From contig NZ_AQXM01000055.1 of the NCBI RefSeq assembly GCF_000376245.1, positions 27,147 to 91,146 on the forward strand: DNA of 64,000 nucleotides, read 5' to 3'. The notes beneath the pieces are model-generated. The model saw nothing but the letters and a program-made list of their open reading frames with translations. It was not told the DNA's origin and did no database searches. A program made the translations under genes and the position numbers. This document shows positions 44,317 to 53,169 of this stretch, piece by piece. Source of the DNA: Acaricomes phytoseiuli DSM 14247. Lineage in GTDB: Bacteria > Actinomycetota > Actinomycetes > Actinomycetales > Micrococcaceae. The number at the start of each line of letters is the position of its first letter. Position 1 is the stretch's first letter.

Positions 44317-45681
44317 GTGAAGAACGCCTCGAATACCTCGACACCGCATAGCGGAGCCACCCAGGGCCCTCCAGCAGAGCTCTGGGATGCTCCTGTCGCT
44401 GAACGGCCGGTGGATGCCACCGTATCCGTTCCGGGCTCCAAATCACTGACGAACCGGTACTTGGTGCTCGCCGCCATCGCCGATTCGCCCTCACTGCTTC
44501 GATCTCCGCTGCGCTCCCGCGACTCCGGCCTGATGATCACGGCATTGCGCGCGCTGGGAGCGCGGATCGAAGAACTCCCGGCGGAGGGCTCTTCCGGTTC
44601 CGGCCCGGATCTCCGCATCACTCCGATCCCAGCGGGACACCAGGCCGGTGACGTGACGATTGACTGCGGGCTCGCGGGGACTGTCATGCGCTTCGTGCCA
44701 CCTTTGGCGGCCTTGGTGCCCGGCAGGATCCGCTTCGATGGTGATGAGCACGCCCGCCTGCGCCCCATGGCAGGTCTGCTCGACGGGCTGCGAGCGCTCG
44801 GAATCCAGGTGGAACCCGCTGCGGATGGCGTACAAGAGCAGGCTCTGCCATTTCTGCTCGAAGCCGAAGGCACAGTCCGCGGGGGTCGGATCACCATCGA
44901 CGCCTCCGCGTCTTCACAATTCGTCTCGGCTTTGCTGCTGGCGGCACCCAGATTCGAACGCGGCATACATCTGGAGCACCGGGGCGCCGGCTTGCCGAGC
45001 CCGGAACACATCGCGATGACCGTCAAGGTGCTCCGGGACGCCGGCGCAGAGGTCGACGACTCCACCCCCGGGCACTGGATCGTGCAACCAGCAAAGCTGC
45101 CGGGTTTCGATATCCGCAGTGAGCCGGATCTTTCGAATGCGGGCCCCTTCCTCGCCGCCGCGCTGGTCTCCGGAGGCCGGGTCCGGATCACCGATTGGCC
45201 GGAGACCACTACTCAGATCGGTGACTCCTGGCAGAAGATCCTGACCGACTTCGGAGCCGAGGTCAGCCTGGTTGCGGGGGTCCTCGAGGTCCGGGGCGGC
45301 AACCGGATCCGCGGTGTCGATCTCGCTGATACCTCCGAACTAGCGCCTACTGTCGCGGCGCTCTGCGCCCTGGCTGATTCGCCCAGCCGGCTACGCGGCA
45401 TCGGGCATCTGCGCGGCCATGAGACCGATCGGCTGGCCGCGCTGGTCACTGAGATCAACCGCCTGGGCGGCGATGCCGAGGAAACCCCCGACGGCCTGAT
45501 CATCCGCCCGCGGCGGCTGCACGGCGGGGTCTTCCGCAGCTATGCCGACCATCGGATGGCCACCGCGGGGGCTATCATCGGCTTAGCCGTCCCCGGCGTG
45601 CAGGTGGAGAACATCGCGACGACAGCCAAGACCATGCCGGATTTCCCGTGCCTGTGGCAGCAGATGCTGGGTAGCGAATGA
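44317..45681 (+). CDS. aroA: 3-phosphoshikimate 1-carboxyvinyltransferase (EPSP synthase)
   Basis: AroA adds enolpyruvate to shikimate 3-phosphate in the aromatic amino acid pathway. The 454-residue protein has VPGSKSLTNR (catalytic Lys), GLAGTVMRF in the place of GNAGT, RPMAGLLDGLRALG, PDLSNAGPF and HETDRLAAL. The G-L-A-G-T variant of the first loop is common in actinobacteria. The start is a GTG at 44317. The gene overlaps rsgA by 4 bp. Confidence 0.95.
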   Translation: MKNASNTSTPHSGATQGPPAELWDAPVAERPVDATVSVPGSKSLTNRYLVLAAIADSPSLLRSPLRSRDSGLMITALRALGARIEELPAEGSSGSGPDLRITPIPAGHQAGDVTIDCGLAGTVMRFVPPLAALVPGRIRFDGDEHARLRPMAGLLDGLRALGIQVEPAADGVQEQALPFLLEAEGTVRGGRITIDASASSQFVSALLLAAPRFERGIHLEHRGAGLPSPEHIAMTVKVLRDAGAEVDDSTPGHWIVQPAKLPGFDIRSEPDLSNAGPFLAAALVSGGRVRITDWPETTTQIGDSWQKILTDFGAEVSLVAGVLEVRGGNRIRGVDLADTSELAPTVAALCALADSPSRLRGIGHLRGHETDRLAALVTEINRLGGDAEETPDGLIIRPRRLHGGVFRSYADHRMATAGAIIGLAVPGVQVENIATTAKTMPDFPCLWQQMLGSE

Positions 45682-46784
45682 CGCGGGCCGGAGCGGCGCG
45701 GGACTGGGATGAATCCGATGTCCGGGTGCGGCCCAATAAGAAGGGCAGCCGGCCGCGCACCAAGAATCGACCGGCGCATAGCGATGCGACCATCGGAAGA
45801 GTCGTCGCGGTGGATCGGGGCCGCTATACCGCGATAGTGGATGAAGGCACGGCCCAGGAACGGTTGCTGATCGCCGCTCGGGCCCGGGAATTGCGTCGGA
45901 TCTCCGTGGTCGTTGGGGATTTCGTGGCGCTCGTGGGTGATCTCAGCGGCGATCCGGACACCCTCGCCCGGCTGGTCCGCATCGAACCGCGCAGCAGTGT
46001 GCTGCGCCGCTCGGCCGATGACACGGATCCCGTGGAGCGGACCGTCGTGGCCAATGCTGATGTCCTGGTGATCGTGGTTGCCGCCGCCGAACCCGAGCCG
46101 CGCACCGGGTTCATCGACCGGGCGCTGATCGCCGCTTACGATGCCGGCCTGCGGCCACTGCTCCTGGTCACTAAAACAGATCTGCGGCAGCCCGCGGAGT
46201 TGCTAGAGCATTATTCCTACCTCGACCTGGACGTCGTGCTGAGCGCGCGCAATCCAAGCGCCGACATCGCTGACCTTCAGCATGCGGGAGATCGCTCCCA
46301 GACACTGGCTCTTGGCCGCGCAGCAGTGGTGCAACTGCACGAAGCGCTCGACGGGCGCGTAGCCGTGCTCCTCGGCCACTCCGGGGTGGGAAAATCGACG
46401 ATGGTCAATGCCCTGACCGGTGCCGATCGGGCCACGGGAAACGTCAATGCGGTGACCGGTAGGGGCCGCCACACCTCGTCCTCAGCAGTAGCGCTGCAGC
46501 TCGAGGACGCGAGGCCGGGGAGCTGGATCATCGACACCCCGGGGATTCGCTCTTTCGGCCTGGCTCATGTGGACCCGCTTCGGATGCTGCAGGCCTTCCC
46601 CGAGCTGGAGCCGGGTATCGAAACCTGCCCGCGCGGCTGCCAGCACCTCGCCGGAGCTCCGGAATGCGGCCTGGACCTATGGGTGGATGCAGGCAAAGCG
46701 GGCCCCGGCGGGCCGGAGCGGCTCGCCTCCTTCCGCCGCCTGCTGGCCGCAGTGCGCGCGGTTCAGGAGCAGATCGGGCAGTGA
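45678..46784 (+). CDS. rsgA: Ribosome small subunit-dependent GTPase A
   Basis: RsgA is a circularly permuted GTPase that helps 30S subunit maturation. The 368-residue protein has an N-terminal OB-fold region (GRYTAIVDEGTAQERLL), then the G4 motif VTKTDL before the G1 loop GHSGVGKSTMVNALTG, DTPGIRSFGL as G3 and a C-terminal zinc finger with Cys/His in CPRGCQHLAGAPECG. Its ATG overlaps the aroA stop, so the two are coupled. Confidence 0.94.
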   Translation: MTRAGAARDWDESDVRVRPNKKGSRPRTKNRPAHSDATIGRVVAVDRGRYTAIVDEGTAQERLLIAARARELRRISVVVGDFVALVGDLSGDPDTLARLVRIEPRSSVLRRSADDTDPVERTVVANADVLVIVVAAAEPEPRTGFIDRALIAAYDAGLRPLLLVTKTDLRQPAELLEHYSYLDLDVVLSARNPSADIADLQHAGDRSQTLALGRAAVVQLHEALDGRVAVLLGHSGVGKSTMVNALTGADRATGNVNAVTGRGRHTSSSAVALQLEDARPGSWIIDTPGIRSFGLAHVDPLRMLQAFPELEPGIETCPRGCQHLAGAPECGLDLWVDAGKAGPGGPERLASFRRLLAAVRAVQEQIGQ

Positions 46785-46847
46785 GCCGCTACCGTGCAGT
46801 GCAGCGGCCTCCCCGTATCCGGGCGGTAATCGCGATAGCGTATGGGC

Positions 46848-47672
46848 ATGGTACATGCACCGCAGGGCTACAATGACGATCTCCGACTAGCCCATGTGCT
46901 GGCTGACGCCGTCGATTCCCAGACCATGAGCCGGTTCAAGGCCCTGGACTTACACGTGGAGACGAAGCCGGATATGACCCCGGTGACGGATGCCGACCGC
47001 AGTGCGGAGGAAGCCATCCGCTCTCAGCTCTCGCGCTCCCGCCCGCGGGATGCCGTGCTGGGTGAAGAGTTCGGCAGCAGCGGCCATGGCACACGGCGCT
47101 GGATCATCGATCCTATCGACGGCACGAAGAACTTCATCCGGGGCGTCCCCGTCTGGGCCACCCTGATCTGCCTCGTCGATGAAGGCGTACCGGTGCTCGG
47201 AGTGGTCAGCGCCCCGGCCCTCGGCAAGCGCTGGTGGGCGGCGCAGGGCACCGGGGCCTATACCGGTAAGTCGCTGGCCAGTGCACAGCGGATCCGCGTC
47301 TCCAATGTCTCCCGAATCAACGATGCCTCGCTCTCCTACTCATCGCTCAGCGGCTGGCGCGAGCATGGCAGTCTAGATGATTTTCTCCGACTCATGGACG
47401 CGACCTGGCGCACCCGGGCCTACGGTGATTTCTGGTCCTATTGCCTCGTGGCTGAGGGCGCGGTGGATCTAGCCTGCGAGCCGGAGTTGAATCTCTACGA
47501 TATGGCGGCCCTGGTACCAATCGTCACCGAAGCCGGTGGCCGGTTCACCTCCTTGGAAGGCGCTGACGGGCCTTTCGGCGGTAACGCCCTGGCCAGTAAC
47601 AGCATTCTGCATTCCGAGGCCCTGCATTTGCTGAACCCGAAGCTGGATCCCCTGCTGGATCCTTTGCGATAG
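46848..47672 (+). CDS. hisN: Histidinol-phosphatase, inositol monophosphatase family
   Basis: The 274-residue protein has the metal-binding motifs of the IMPase superfamily: [30 protein letters not shown] and a C-terminal [13 protein letters not shown]. The DGTKNF form and length fit the actinobacterial HisN that removes phosphate from histidinol phosphate. I chose the ATG at 46848 because TAGCGT lies 6 nt before it (leaderless); an ATG two codons earlier overlaps that box. It follows rsgA by about 60 bp. Confidence 0.86.
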   Translation: MVHAPQGYNDDLRLAHVLADAVDSQTMSRFKALDLHVETKPDMTPVTDADRSAEEAIRSQLSRSRPRDAVLGEEFGSSGHGTRRWIIDPIDGTKNFIRGVPVWATLICLVDEGVPVLGVVSAPALGKRWWAAQGTGAYTGKSLASAQRIRVSNVSRINDASLSYSSLSGWREHGSLDDFLRLMDATWRTRAYGDFWSYCLVAEGAVDLACEPELNLYDMAALVPIVTEAGGRFTSLEGADGPFGGNALASNSILHSEALHLLNPKLDPLLDPLR

Positions 47673-47770
47673 ACACGTTTCCGGTAGAACTCGGTGCCCG
47701 CTCAGGCGCGGAACGACATCGAACGTCATAGAAGGAAACTGGCTGTCAGCGTGCTCTAAGCTGATGAGCA

Positions 47771-47883
47771 GGTCACGAGTGCCAGCGCGAAACCCCGGTT
47801 TGCTGGCCGGCAACCCTCCCACCGCGGCGGGGTGCCCCGGGTGACGACTTGGCCGGGCCGGTGTGGTTCGGCAAACGCGGACT
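47771..47883 (+). ncRNA. SAM-IV riboswitch aptamer
   Basis: The core GAGTGCCAGCGCGAAACCCC, then GCTGGCCGGCAACCCTCC, CCGCGG, GGGGTGCCCCGGGTGACGAC and a distal GGCAAACGCGGAC match the SAM-IV class, including the mycobacterial example I know. P1 pairs AGGTC (47770-47774) with GACTT; the distal CGCGG can form the pseudoknot. It lies in the 245-bp leader of the class-V aminotransferase-fold gene, which is therefore predicted to be turned off by S-adenosylmethionine. Confidence 0.9.
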
Positions 47884-47916
47884 CCGGCCCCCGGAGTTCC
47901 TCTCAACCGGAGGAAC
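47879..47916 (+). promoter_or_regulatory. Competing hairpins over the ribosome-binding site (riboswitch expression platform)
   Basis: Hairpin 1 pairs ACTCCGG (47881-47887) with CCGGAGT (47891-47897). Hairpin 2 pairs GTTCCTC (47896-47902) with GAGGAAC (47910-47916), hiding the GGAGG ribosome site 4 nt before the ATG at 47918. They share bases and cannot fully coexist. Hairpin 1 also overlaps the 3' end of the aptamer, so SAM binding should favour hairpin 2 and stop translation. Confidence 0.65.
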
Positions 47917-47917
47917 C

Positions 47918-49312
47918 ATGAGTACCTTAGCGCACACCCCTTCCTTAGCCGGCTTGTCTGGGCATGACCAGCTGCTGCCCTTGCTGCCCGTCGCCGGCGA
48001 AGATCTGACCGTGCCGCTCGTGCAGAGCGGCCGGGTGCGTTACGTCAATCTCGACTACGCGGCCTCGGCACCGGCCCTGCTCTCTGTTCTGGAGCGGTTG
48101 CAAACCATTGTCCCCTACTATGCGAGTGTGCACCGCGGTGCCGGGTACACCTCGCAGATCAGTACCTCGGTGTATGAAAGCGCACGGAATATCGTGCGCA
48201 CCCAGTTGGGCGGCAGGCCGGATGACGCCGTGGTCTTCACCCGCCATACGACAGATGCCCTGAACCTGCTGGCGAGGTGCTTCCCGGAGGCCACGGCTGA
48301 TCGGCCCGGAGATGTGCTGTACCTTGATCTGGAGCACCATGCGAACCTGCTGCCCTGGCAGGCGTTGCCGCATCGCAGCGTGCTGGCAGCGCCTAGCGTC
48401 GCCGCCACACTGGAGCTTGTGGAACGCGAACTCAGGGCCGGTCAGGTGACGCTCCTCGCTGTGACCGCGGCCTCGAACGTCACCGGAGAGCTGCTGCCCG
48501 TCGCCGAGTTGGCCCGGCTGGCGCACGCTCACGGTGCTCGTATCGTGGTGGACGCCGCTCAGCTGATCCCGCATCGCGTCGTGAATATAGCGGACTGGGA
48601 TGTGGACTATCTCGCGTTCTCAGGGCATAAGATCTACGCCCCCTTCGGTGCCGGGGTTCTGATCGGAAGGCCGGATTGGCTCGATCAAGGGCCGCCACAC
48701 CTGGCCGGCGGCGGTGCGGTGAACGAAGTGCGGCCTGATTCCGTGCGCTGGGCCAGCAGCCCGGCACGGCACGAAGGCGGAAGCCCCAATGTGCTCGGCG
48801 CCGCCGCTCTGGCGGCAGCTCTCGAGGCTTTGGCCGGGCTGGACCAAGACGTCCGGCAGTATCATGACACGGCTCTCCGCGAGCAGCTGGTCGCCGGGCT
48901 CTCCGCTATCGACGGCGTCCGCGTGCACCACTTCTTCTCCGAAACAGATCCTACGGACGCCGTGGGGATCGTGAACTTCTCGATCGCCGGCTACGATGCC
49001 GGGCTCGCTGCGGCGTACTTATCCGCCGAACACGGAATCGGAGTGCGCGATGGCAGGTTCTGTGCGCACCCGCTGCTCCGTAGGCTCGGGCTGCCCTCGG
49101 GCTCGCTCAGGGCGAGCCTGGGCCTAGGCTCCCGCGGTGAAGACATCGAGCGTCTGGTCCGCGGGGTGCGTGAGCTGCTGGGCCCAGGGCCCCAATGGGA
49201 CTACGTGATCGACGCCGATCGGTGGGTTCCGGTGCATGACCCACGGTCATTCCCCGCCTGGGCGCCGAATCTACCGGGAACCGCCGGAGCGGCCCCCTGC
49301 AACACGCTCTGA
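47918..49312 (+). CDS. Aminotransferase class V-fold PLP enzyme (cysteine desulfurase-like)
   Basis: The 464-residue protein has the class V fold with the PLP lysine in AFSGHKIYAPFGAG, VVDAAQLIPH as the Asp/Gln cofactor contacts, and LEHHANLLPWQ. It resembles SufS/selenocysteine lyase-like proteins; a Cys in the C-terminal part (DGRFCAHPLLRRLG) may be catalytic. Placement under a SAM riboswitch suggests a role in sulfur amino acid metabolism, for example release of sulfur from cysteine or a related thiol, but the substrate is not known. GGAGG lies 4 nt before the ATG. Confidence 0.85.
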   Translation: MSTLAHTPSLAGLSGHDQLLPLLPVAGEDLTVPLVQSGRVRYVNLDYAASAPALLSVLERLQTIVPYYASVHRGAGYTSQISTSVYESARNIVRTQLGGRPDDAVVFTRHTTDALNLLARCFPEATADRPGDVLYLDLEHHANLLPWQALPHRSVLAAPSVAATLELVERELRAGQVTLLAVTAASNVTGELLPVAELARLAHAHGARIVVDAAQLIPHRVVNIADWDVDYLAFSGHKIYAPFGAGVLIGRPDWLDQGPPHLAGGGAVNEVRPDSVRWASSPARHEGGSPNVLGAAALAAALEALAGLDQDVRQYHDTALREQLVAGLSAIDGVRVHHFFSETDPTDAVGIVNFSIAGYDAGLAAAYLSAEHGIGVRDGRFCAHPLLRRLGLPSGSLRASLGLGSRGEDIERLVRGVRELLGPGPQWDYVIDADRWVPVHDPRSFPAWAPNLPGTAGAAPCNTL

Positions 49313-49412
49313 CTTATGAGCGCGTTGGGTTTACTGCTTCATATTTCGAGATTCGCTATGCTGATCTGCTGGTGCAACAAGCCGGGAAGCAGAAGGCAGG
49401 GAGAGCTAGAAA

Positions 49413-50171
49413 ATGTGTTCAGCGGGCCCGAAATTCCAGCCGGAACGGCGCAGGGAGCTCGCTGCTGCCTTCCAAGATGGAGCCGAGCGCTATGAACGGA
49501 TCCGGCCCGGGTACCCCAAGGAGCTCACAGACTGGTTGATCCCAAGGGCAGCCAAGCGGGTACTGGAGCTGGGTGCCGGGACCGGGAAATTCACGACGCA
49601 TCTGGTCGAACGGGGCTTAGATGTCACCGTGACGGACCTTTCCGCGCAGATGCTCGCTGAACTGCAGCGGCAGCTGCCTTCCGTCACCTGTTATCCGGAC
49701 AGCGCGGAATCCCTCCGGCTGGCCGATGCCAGTGTCGACGCCGTTTTCGCGGCCCAGGCCTGGCACTGGTTCGATGTTCCGGCCGCGAGCCGGGAGATCG
49801 CGAGGGTGCTTGCGCCAGGCGGCTCCCTGGGCCTGCTCTGGAACCAGCTGGATGTCCGGGAGCCCTGGGTGCATCGCCTCAGCCGAATCATGCATGCCGG
49901 CGATGTGCTCCGGGAGGACTTCCGGCCGCCGCTCGGCCAGGAGCTCAGACTGTGCGAAAGCCGGTCTTTCAGCTGGCTGCAGAACCTCAGCACCGCTGGT
50001 GTGATGGAACTGGCCAAGTCCCGCAGTTATTACCTCCGGGCCACGGACTCGATCCGCGCCAAAGTCCTGGCGAATCTCGATTGGTATCTGCACGAGCATC
50101 TGGGCTGGACTTCGGATAGTCGAATCGAGCTGCCCTATCTGGCTACGGCCTGGCACGCGGTGCCCCGCTAG
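49413..50171 (+). CDS. Class I SAM-dependent methyltransferase
   Basis: The 252-residue protein has the SAM-binding motif I VLELGAGTGKFTTHL, motif II VTVTDLSAQML and VDAVFAAQAWHWFD, which is typical of small-molecule methyltransferases of the methyltransferase 11/25 group. The substrate is unknown. The N terminus AAAFQDGAERYERIRPGYP is common in this group. The start is the ATG at 49413 with GGGAG upstream. It follows the SAM-switched gene by 100 bp and could be co-transcribed, which would place a SAM-using enzyme under SAM control. Confidence 0.88.
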   Translation: MCSAGPKFQPERRRELAAAFQDGAERYERIRPGYPKELTDWLIPRAAKRVLELGAGTGKFTTHLVERGLDVTVTDLSAQMLAELQRQLPSVTCYPDSAESLRLADASVDAVFAAQAWHWFDVPAASREIARVLAPGGSLGLLWNQLDVREPWVHRLSRIMHAGDVLREDFRPPLGQELRLCESRSFSWLQNLSTAGVMELAKSRSYYLRATDSIRAKVLANLDWYLHEHLGWTSDSRIELPYLATAWHAVPR

Positions 50172-50251
50172 AAGACCTTCGCAAGATCGGATCTCCGGGG
50201 AGTCTGGAGCACTTGCCTCCGAGCGGCTGGCTCACTATATTGAGGAATGTC

Positions 50252-50277
50252 ATATTTTTAGGTGAACCTAAAAATAT
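50252..50277 (+). promoter_or_regulatory. Operator of DtxR/MntR type upstream of mntH
   Basis: A 26-bp palindrome with perfect 12-bp arms, ATATTTTTAGGT and ACCTAAAAATAT around GA, lies 42 bp before mntH. The TTTAGGT-ACCTAAA half-sites are those of DtxR/MntR/IdeR metalloregulators, and an MntR-like gene follows mntH. The surrounding DNA is markedly AT-rich for this window, as expected for a promoter. Confidence 0.85.
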
Positions 50278-50318
50278 TTATAAGGCAAACCTTTACTTTA
50301 GAAGAGGCTTCCATCCGT

Positions 50319-51563
50319 ATGACCGCGACCCGCATTCGGACACCGCGCCGGTCACTGCTGCTGCTCGGGCCGGCCTTCGTCGCCGCCATCGCTTATGTGG
50401 ACCCCGGGAACGTCGCCGCGAACCTCACTAGCGGGGCCCGCTTCGGCTACCTGCTGGTCTGGGTCATCGTCGTCGCCAACCTCATGGCCATGCTGATCCA
50501 GTACCAGTCTGCGAAACTCGGCCTCGTCACCGGAAAATCCCTGCCGGAGATCCTCGGTGAGAGAATGCGCCCCTGGCCGCGCCGCGCCTACTGGGTGCAG
50601 GCCGAGATCGCCGCTATGGCCACCGATATCGCAGAGGTCATCGGCGGGGCCATCGCCCTCAAACTGCTCTTCGACGTACCGCTGCCGCTCGGCGGAGTCA
50701 TCGTCGGCCTGATCTCCATGGTGATCCTCAGCGTCCAGAACCGCTACGGGCAGCACCGTTTCGAGATCGTCATCCTGGGCTTACTGGCAATCATTACCGT
50801 GGGTTTCCTCACGGGCCTGCTCATCGCTCCTCCGGACCCGCAGGAGACACTCTCCGGGCTCATCCCCCGTTTCGAGGGCAGTGAGTCCGTACTGCTTGCC
50901 GCGAGCATGCTGGGCGCCACCGTGATGCCACACGCGATCTATCTGCACTCCGCACTCGCCCGCGATCGGCATCGCCCGATCGGAAGCACCGCGCCCGGGG
51001 CCGGCAAACTCCGCACCCTCATCCGAGCGACCCGCATCGACGTCACCACCGCCCTGGCCATCGCCGGCGCAGTGAACCTGGGTATGCTGCTCCTCGCCGC
51101 GGCCACACTGCGCGGCGTCGAAGGGACTGACAGCATCGAAGGCGCGCACGGCGCCATTACCAGCGCCCTGGGCCCCGCTATCGGCGCTATTTTCGCCATC
51201 GGGCTGCTCGCCTCAGGGCTCGCCTCGACCTCGGTGGGCTCTTATGCGGGCGCCAATATCATGGCCGGCCTGGTGCACTTCCGGGTTCCGCTCTTGGCCC
51301 GCCGGGCCATCAGCCTCATTCCAGCCTTGGCACTGCTCATGCTCGGGGTGGACCCCACCTGGGCACTCATCCTGAGCCAGGTGGTGCTCAGCTTCGGCAT
51401 TCCCTTCGCGCTCATCCCCTTGCTGCGACTAACCGCCAATCGCGACCTGATGGGCCAGTACCGGGACAACCTGGCGGTACGGCTGCTCTCCGGAGTCAGC
51501 GTGCTGCTGATCATCATCCTCAATCTCCTGCTGATCTACCTGACCGTCACCGGGAACGGCTAA
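50319..51563 (+). CDS. mntH: Nramp-family manganese/iron transporter
   Basis: The 414-residue membrane protein has the Nramp metal-site motifs DPGNVAAN in the first helix and MPHAIYLHSA in the sixth, with eleven or so helices in all. It imports Mn2+ (and Fe2+) with protons. I chose the ATG at 50319 (MTATRIRTPR), with GAAGAGG about 10 nt upstream; earlier starts would place the operator inside the coding region. The operator upstream and the mntR-like gene downstream support Mn-dependent repression. Confidence 0.94.
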   Translation: MTATRIRTPRRSLLLLGPAFVAAIAYVDPGNVAANLTSGARFGYLLVWVIVVANLMAMLIQYQSAKLGLVTGKSLPEILGERMRPWPRRAYWVQAEIAAMATDIAEVIGGAIALKLLFDVPLPLGGVIVGLISMVILSVQNRYGQHRFEIVILGLLAIITVGFLTGLLIAPPDPQETLSGLIPRFEGSESVLLAASMLGATVMPHAIYLHSALARDRHRPIGSTAPGAGKLRTLIRATRIDVTTALAIAGAVNLGMLLLAAATLRGVEGTDSIEGAHGAITSALGPAIGAIFAIGLLASGLASTSVGSYAGANIMAGLVHFRVPLLARRAISLIPALALLMLGVDPTWALILSQVVLSFGIPFALIPLLRLTANRDLMGQYRDNLAVRLLSGVSVLLIIILNLLLIYLTVTGNG

Positions 51564-51602
51564 TTCCGGGAACGCGCCGGTTCAGCAGGTATTCTGAAGT
51601 GC

Positions 51603-52304
51603 GTGAAGCCGATGAACACCTCTTCAAGCGTCGAGGACTACGTCAAGGTGATCTATACCTATACGGAATGGCAGGATCAGCCGATCACCTCCTCGCAGCT
51701 GGCTTCGCGGCTGGGCATAGCGAATTCCTCGGTCTCGGAAATGGTGCGTAAGCTCAAAGAGGCCGGGCTCGTAGATCACCGCCCCTACAGCAGTGTCACG
51801 CTCACTGAATCCGGCCGGGCCCTGGCGCTGGCCATGGTGCGGCGGCATCGCCTGATCGAAACCTACCTGGCCCAGGAACTGGGGTACGGCTGGGATGAGG
51901 TCCACAACGAGGCGGAGAACCTCGAGCATGCCGTCTCCGAGCAGTTCATCGAACGGCTCGCCGCCAAGCTCGGCCACCCGGACCGCGACCCGCACGGAGA
52001 TCCGATTCCCACCAGGGACGGAACCGTGCAGATGCCCAGTGCACGCCGCCTCGCCGAACTCGATACCGGCCATCGCGGCGTGATCACGCGGATCAGCGAC
52101 GACAACCCCGAACTCCTGCGATACCTTCAGGAAGAACGAATCACCCTTGACGCGCACGTGGAGATCCTGGGCCGCAAGCCCTTCGGCGGAGCCACCATCG
52201 TCCGGCTCAGCCAGGGCGAGCACGTCCAGGAGATAGACCTCAGTGACGAAATCGGCGCAGCGCTGTGGATCGCCGATGACCCCCGCGTGGACAGTACGCA
52301 CTAA
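51603..52304 (+). CDS. mntR: DtxR/MntR-family metal-dependent repressor
   Basis: The 233-residue protein has the DtxR winged helix (ITSSQLASRLGIANSSVSEMVRKLKEAG), the metal-binding dimerisation domain (HRLIETYLAQELGYGWDEVHNEAENLEHAVSE in pieces, with the H-E-E-H pattern) and a C-terminal SH3-like domain. With mntH directly before it, manganese sensing is likely, although iron sensing (IdeR) cannot be excluded. The GTG at 51603 lies 7 nt after TATTCT, pointing to a separate leaderless promoter in the 39-bp gap after mntH. Confidence 0.88.
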   Translation: MKPMNTSSSVEDYVKVIYTYTEWQDQPITSSQLASRLGIANSSVSEMVRKLKEAGLVDHRPYSSVTLTESGRALALAMVRRHRLIETYLAQELGYGWDEVHNEAENLEHAVSEQFIERLAAKLGHPDRDPHGDPIPTRDGTVQMPSARRLAELDTGHRGVITRISDDNPELLRYLQEERITLDAHVEILGRKPFGGATIVRLSQGEHVQEIDLSDEIGAALWIADDPRVDSTH

Positions 52305-52309
52305 GCACC

Positions 52310-52756
52310 GTGGCAGCCGTGTCCCGCTCTCAGCCCACCGCAGGCCCGGTACCGGCCTGGCCCCCGCTGAACTCCTGGATCGCCGTGGCTATCGCGGGCT
52401 TCCTCGGCACGGAAGCACGCTATCTTCTCGGCGTGCTGTTTCCCGAACCTGCCCATGGCTTCCCCGCGACCACGCTGATCATCAATGTCCTCGGGAGCTT
52501 GATTCTAGGACTCCTGACCGCCCGCTGGTCCAGGCACCCGGGGCGGCCCTGGCTGCGCGCCGCGCTGGGGCCGGGCCTGCTGGGGTCTTTCACTACTTTC
52601 TCCGCGGTCGTCATCGTGGTTGACTCGCTGAGTCGAGACGGATTCTGGCCGGTGGCTCTCTGGTACCTCCTGATCTCGCTCTGCCTGGGCATCGCAGCAG
52701 CAGCGGCGGGGCTGCACTGGGGACGGGATCGGCATCTTCAGAAGGAACGAGCATGA
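52310..52756 (+). CDS. crcB: Fluoride channel subunit (CrcB/Fluc), first copy
   Basis: The 148-residue protein has four membrane helices and the Fluc motifs GTEARYLLG, INVLGSLILG (pore Asn) and GLLGSFTTFSAV (phenylalanine/threonine track). An N-terminal 20-residue extension precedes the first helix. The GTG start lies 5 bp after mntR. It overlaps the second copy by 4 bp (ATGA); such paired genes form heterodimeric fluoride channels. I do not see a fluoride riboswitch. Confidence 0.9.
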   Translation: MAAVSRSQPTAGPVPAWPPLNSWIAVAIAGFLGTEARYLLGVLFPEPAHGFPATTLIINVLGSLILGLLTARWSRHPGRPWLRAALGPGLLGSFTTFSAVVIVVDSLSRDGFWPVALWYLLISLCLGIAAAAAGLHWGRDRHLQKERA

Positions 52757-53151
52757 CCGCGCTTGGCGCACTGGCCATCGGCTTGGCCGGCGCGCTCGGG
52801 GCCTTAGCTAGGTTCGGCGCCGATGCCCTCATCTCAGCCTCCTGGCGGGGGCGATACCCATCAGGCAGCCGGGGGCAATGGCCCTGGGCGACCCTTCTGG
52901 TCAACCTCATCGGCAGTTTCGGCATCGGCCTCAGCGCGGGCCTGCTGCTGCAGGCAGTACTCGATCCGTTCTGGTATCAGGTGCTGGCTACCGGGCTCGC
53001 CGGCGGCCTGACCACTTTCAGCTCGTTCACGGTGGCAACCGTGCTGCTCTGGCAGCAGGGCCGCCGCCTCCCCGCAGCAGCGAATCTCATAGTCAATACC
53101 GTTCTGGGATTATCCGCTGCGGCAGCAGGTCTGGCCCTCGGCGGGATCTGA
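52753..53151 (+). CDS. crcB: Fluoride channel subunit (CrcB/Fluc), second copy
   Basis: The 132-residue partner has four helices, GALARFGAD, VNLIGSFGIG and GGLTTFSSFTVAT. It carries the GGLTTFSSF form of the signature, while the first copy has GLLGSFTTFSAV, so the two halves are clearly diverged. It exports fluoride by channel activity at the inner membrane. Confidence 0.91.
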   Translation: MTALGALAIGLAGALGALARFGADALISASWRGRYPSGSRGQWPWATLLVNLIGSFGIGLSAGLLLQAVLDPFWYQVLATGLAGGLTTFSSFTVATVLLWQQGRRLPAAANLIVNTVLGLSAAAAGLALGGI

Positions 53152-53169
53152 TCCCGCCCGTCTGTACGC

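Noticed and set aside
52310..53151. Fluoride riboswitch before the two crcB genes
   Set aside because: The first crcB starts only 5 bp after mntR, leaving no room for an aptamer, and no matching motif is visible.
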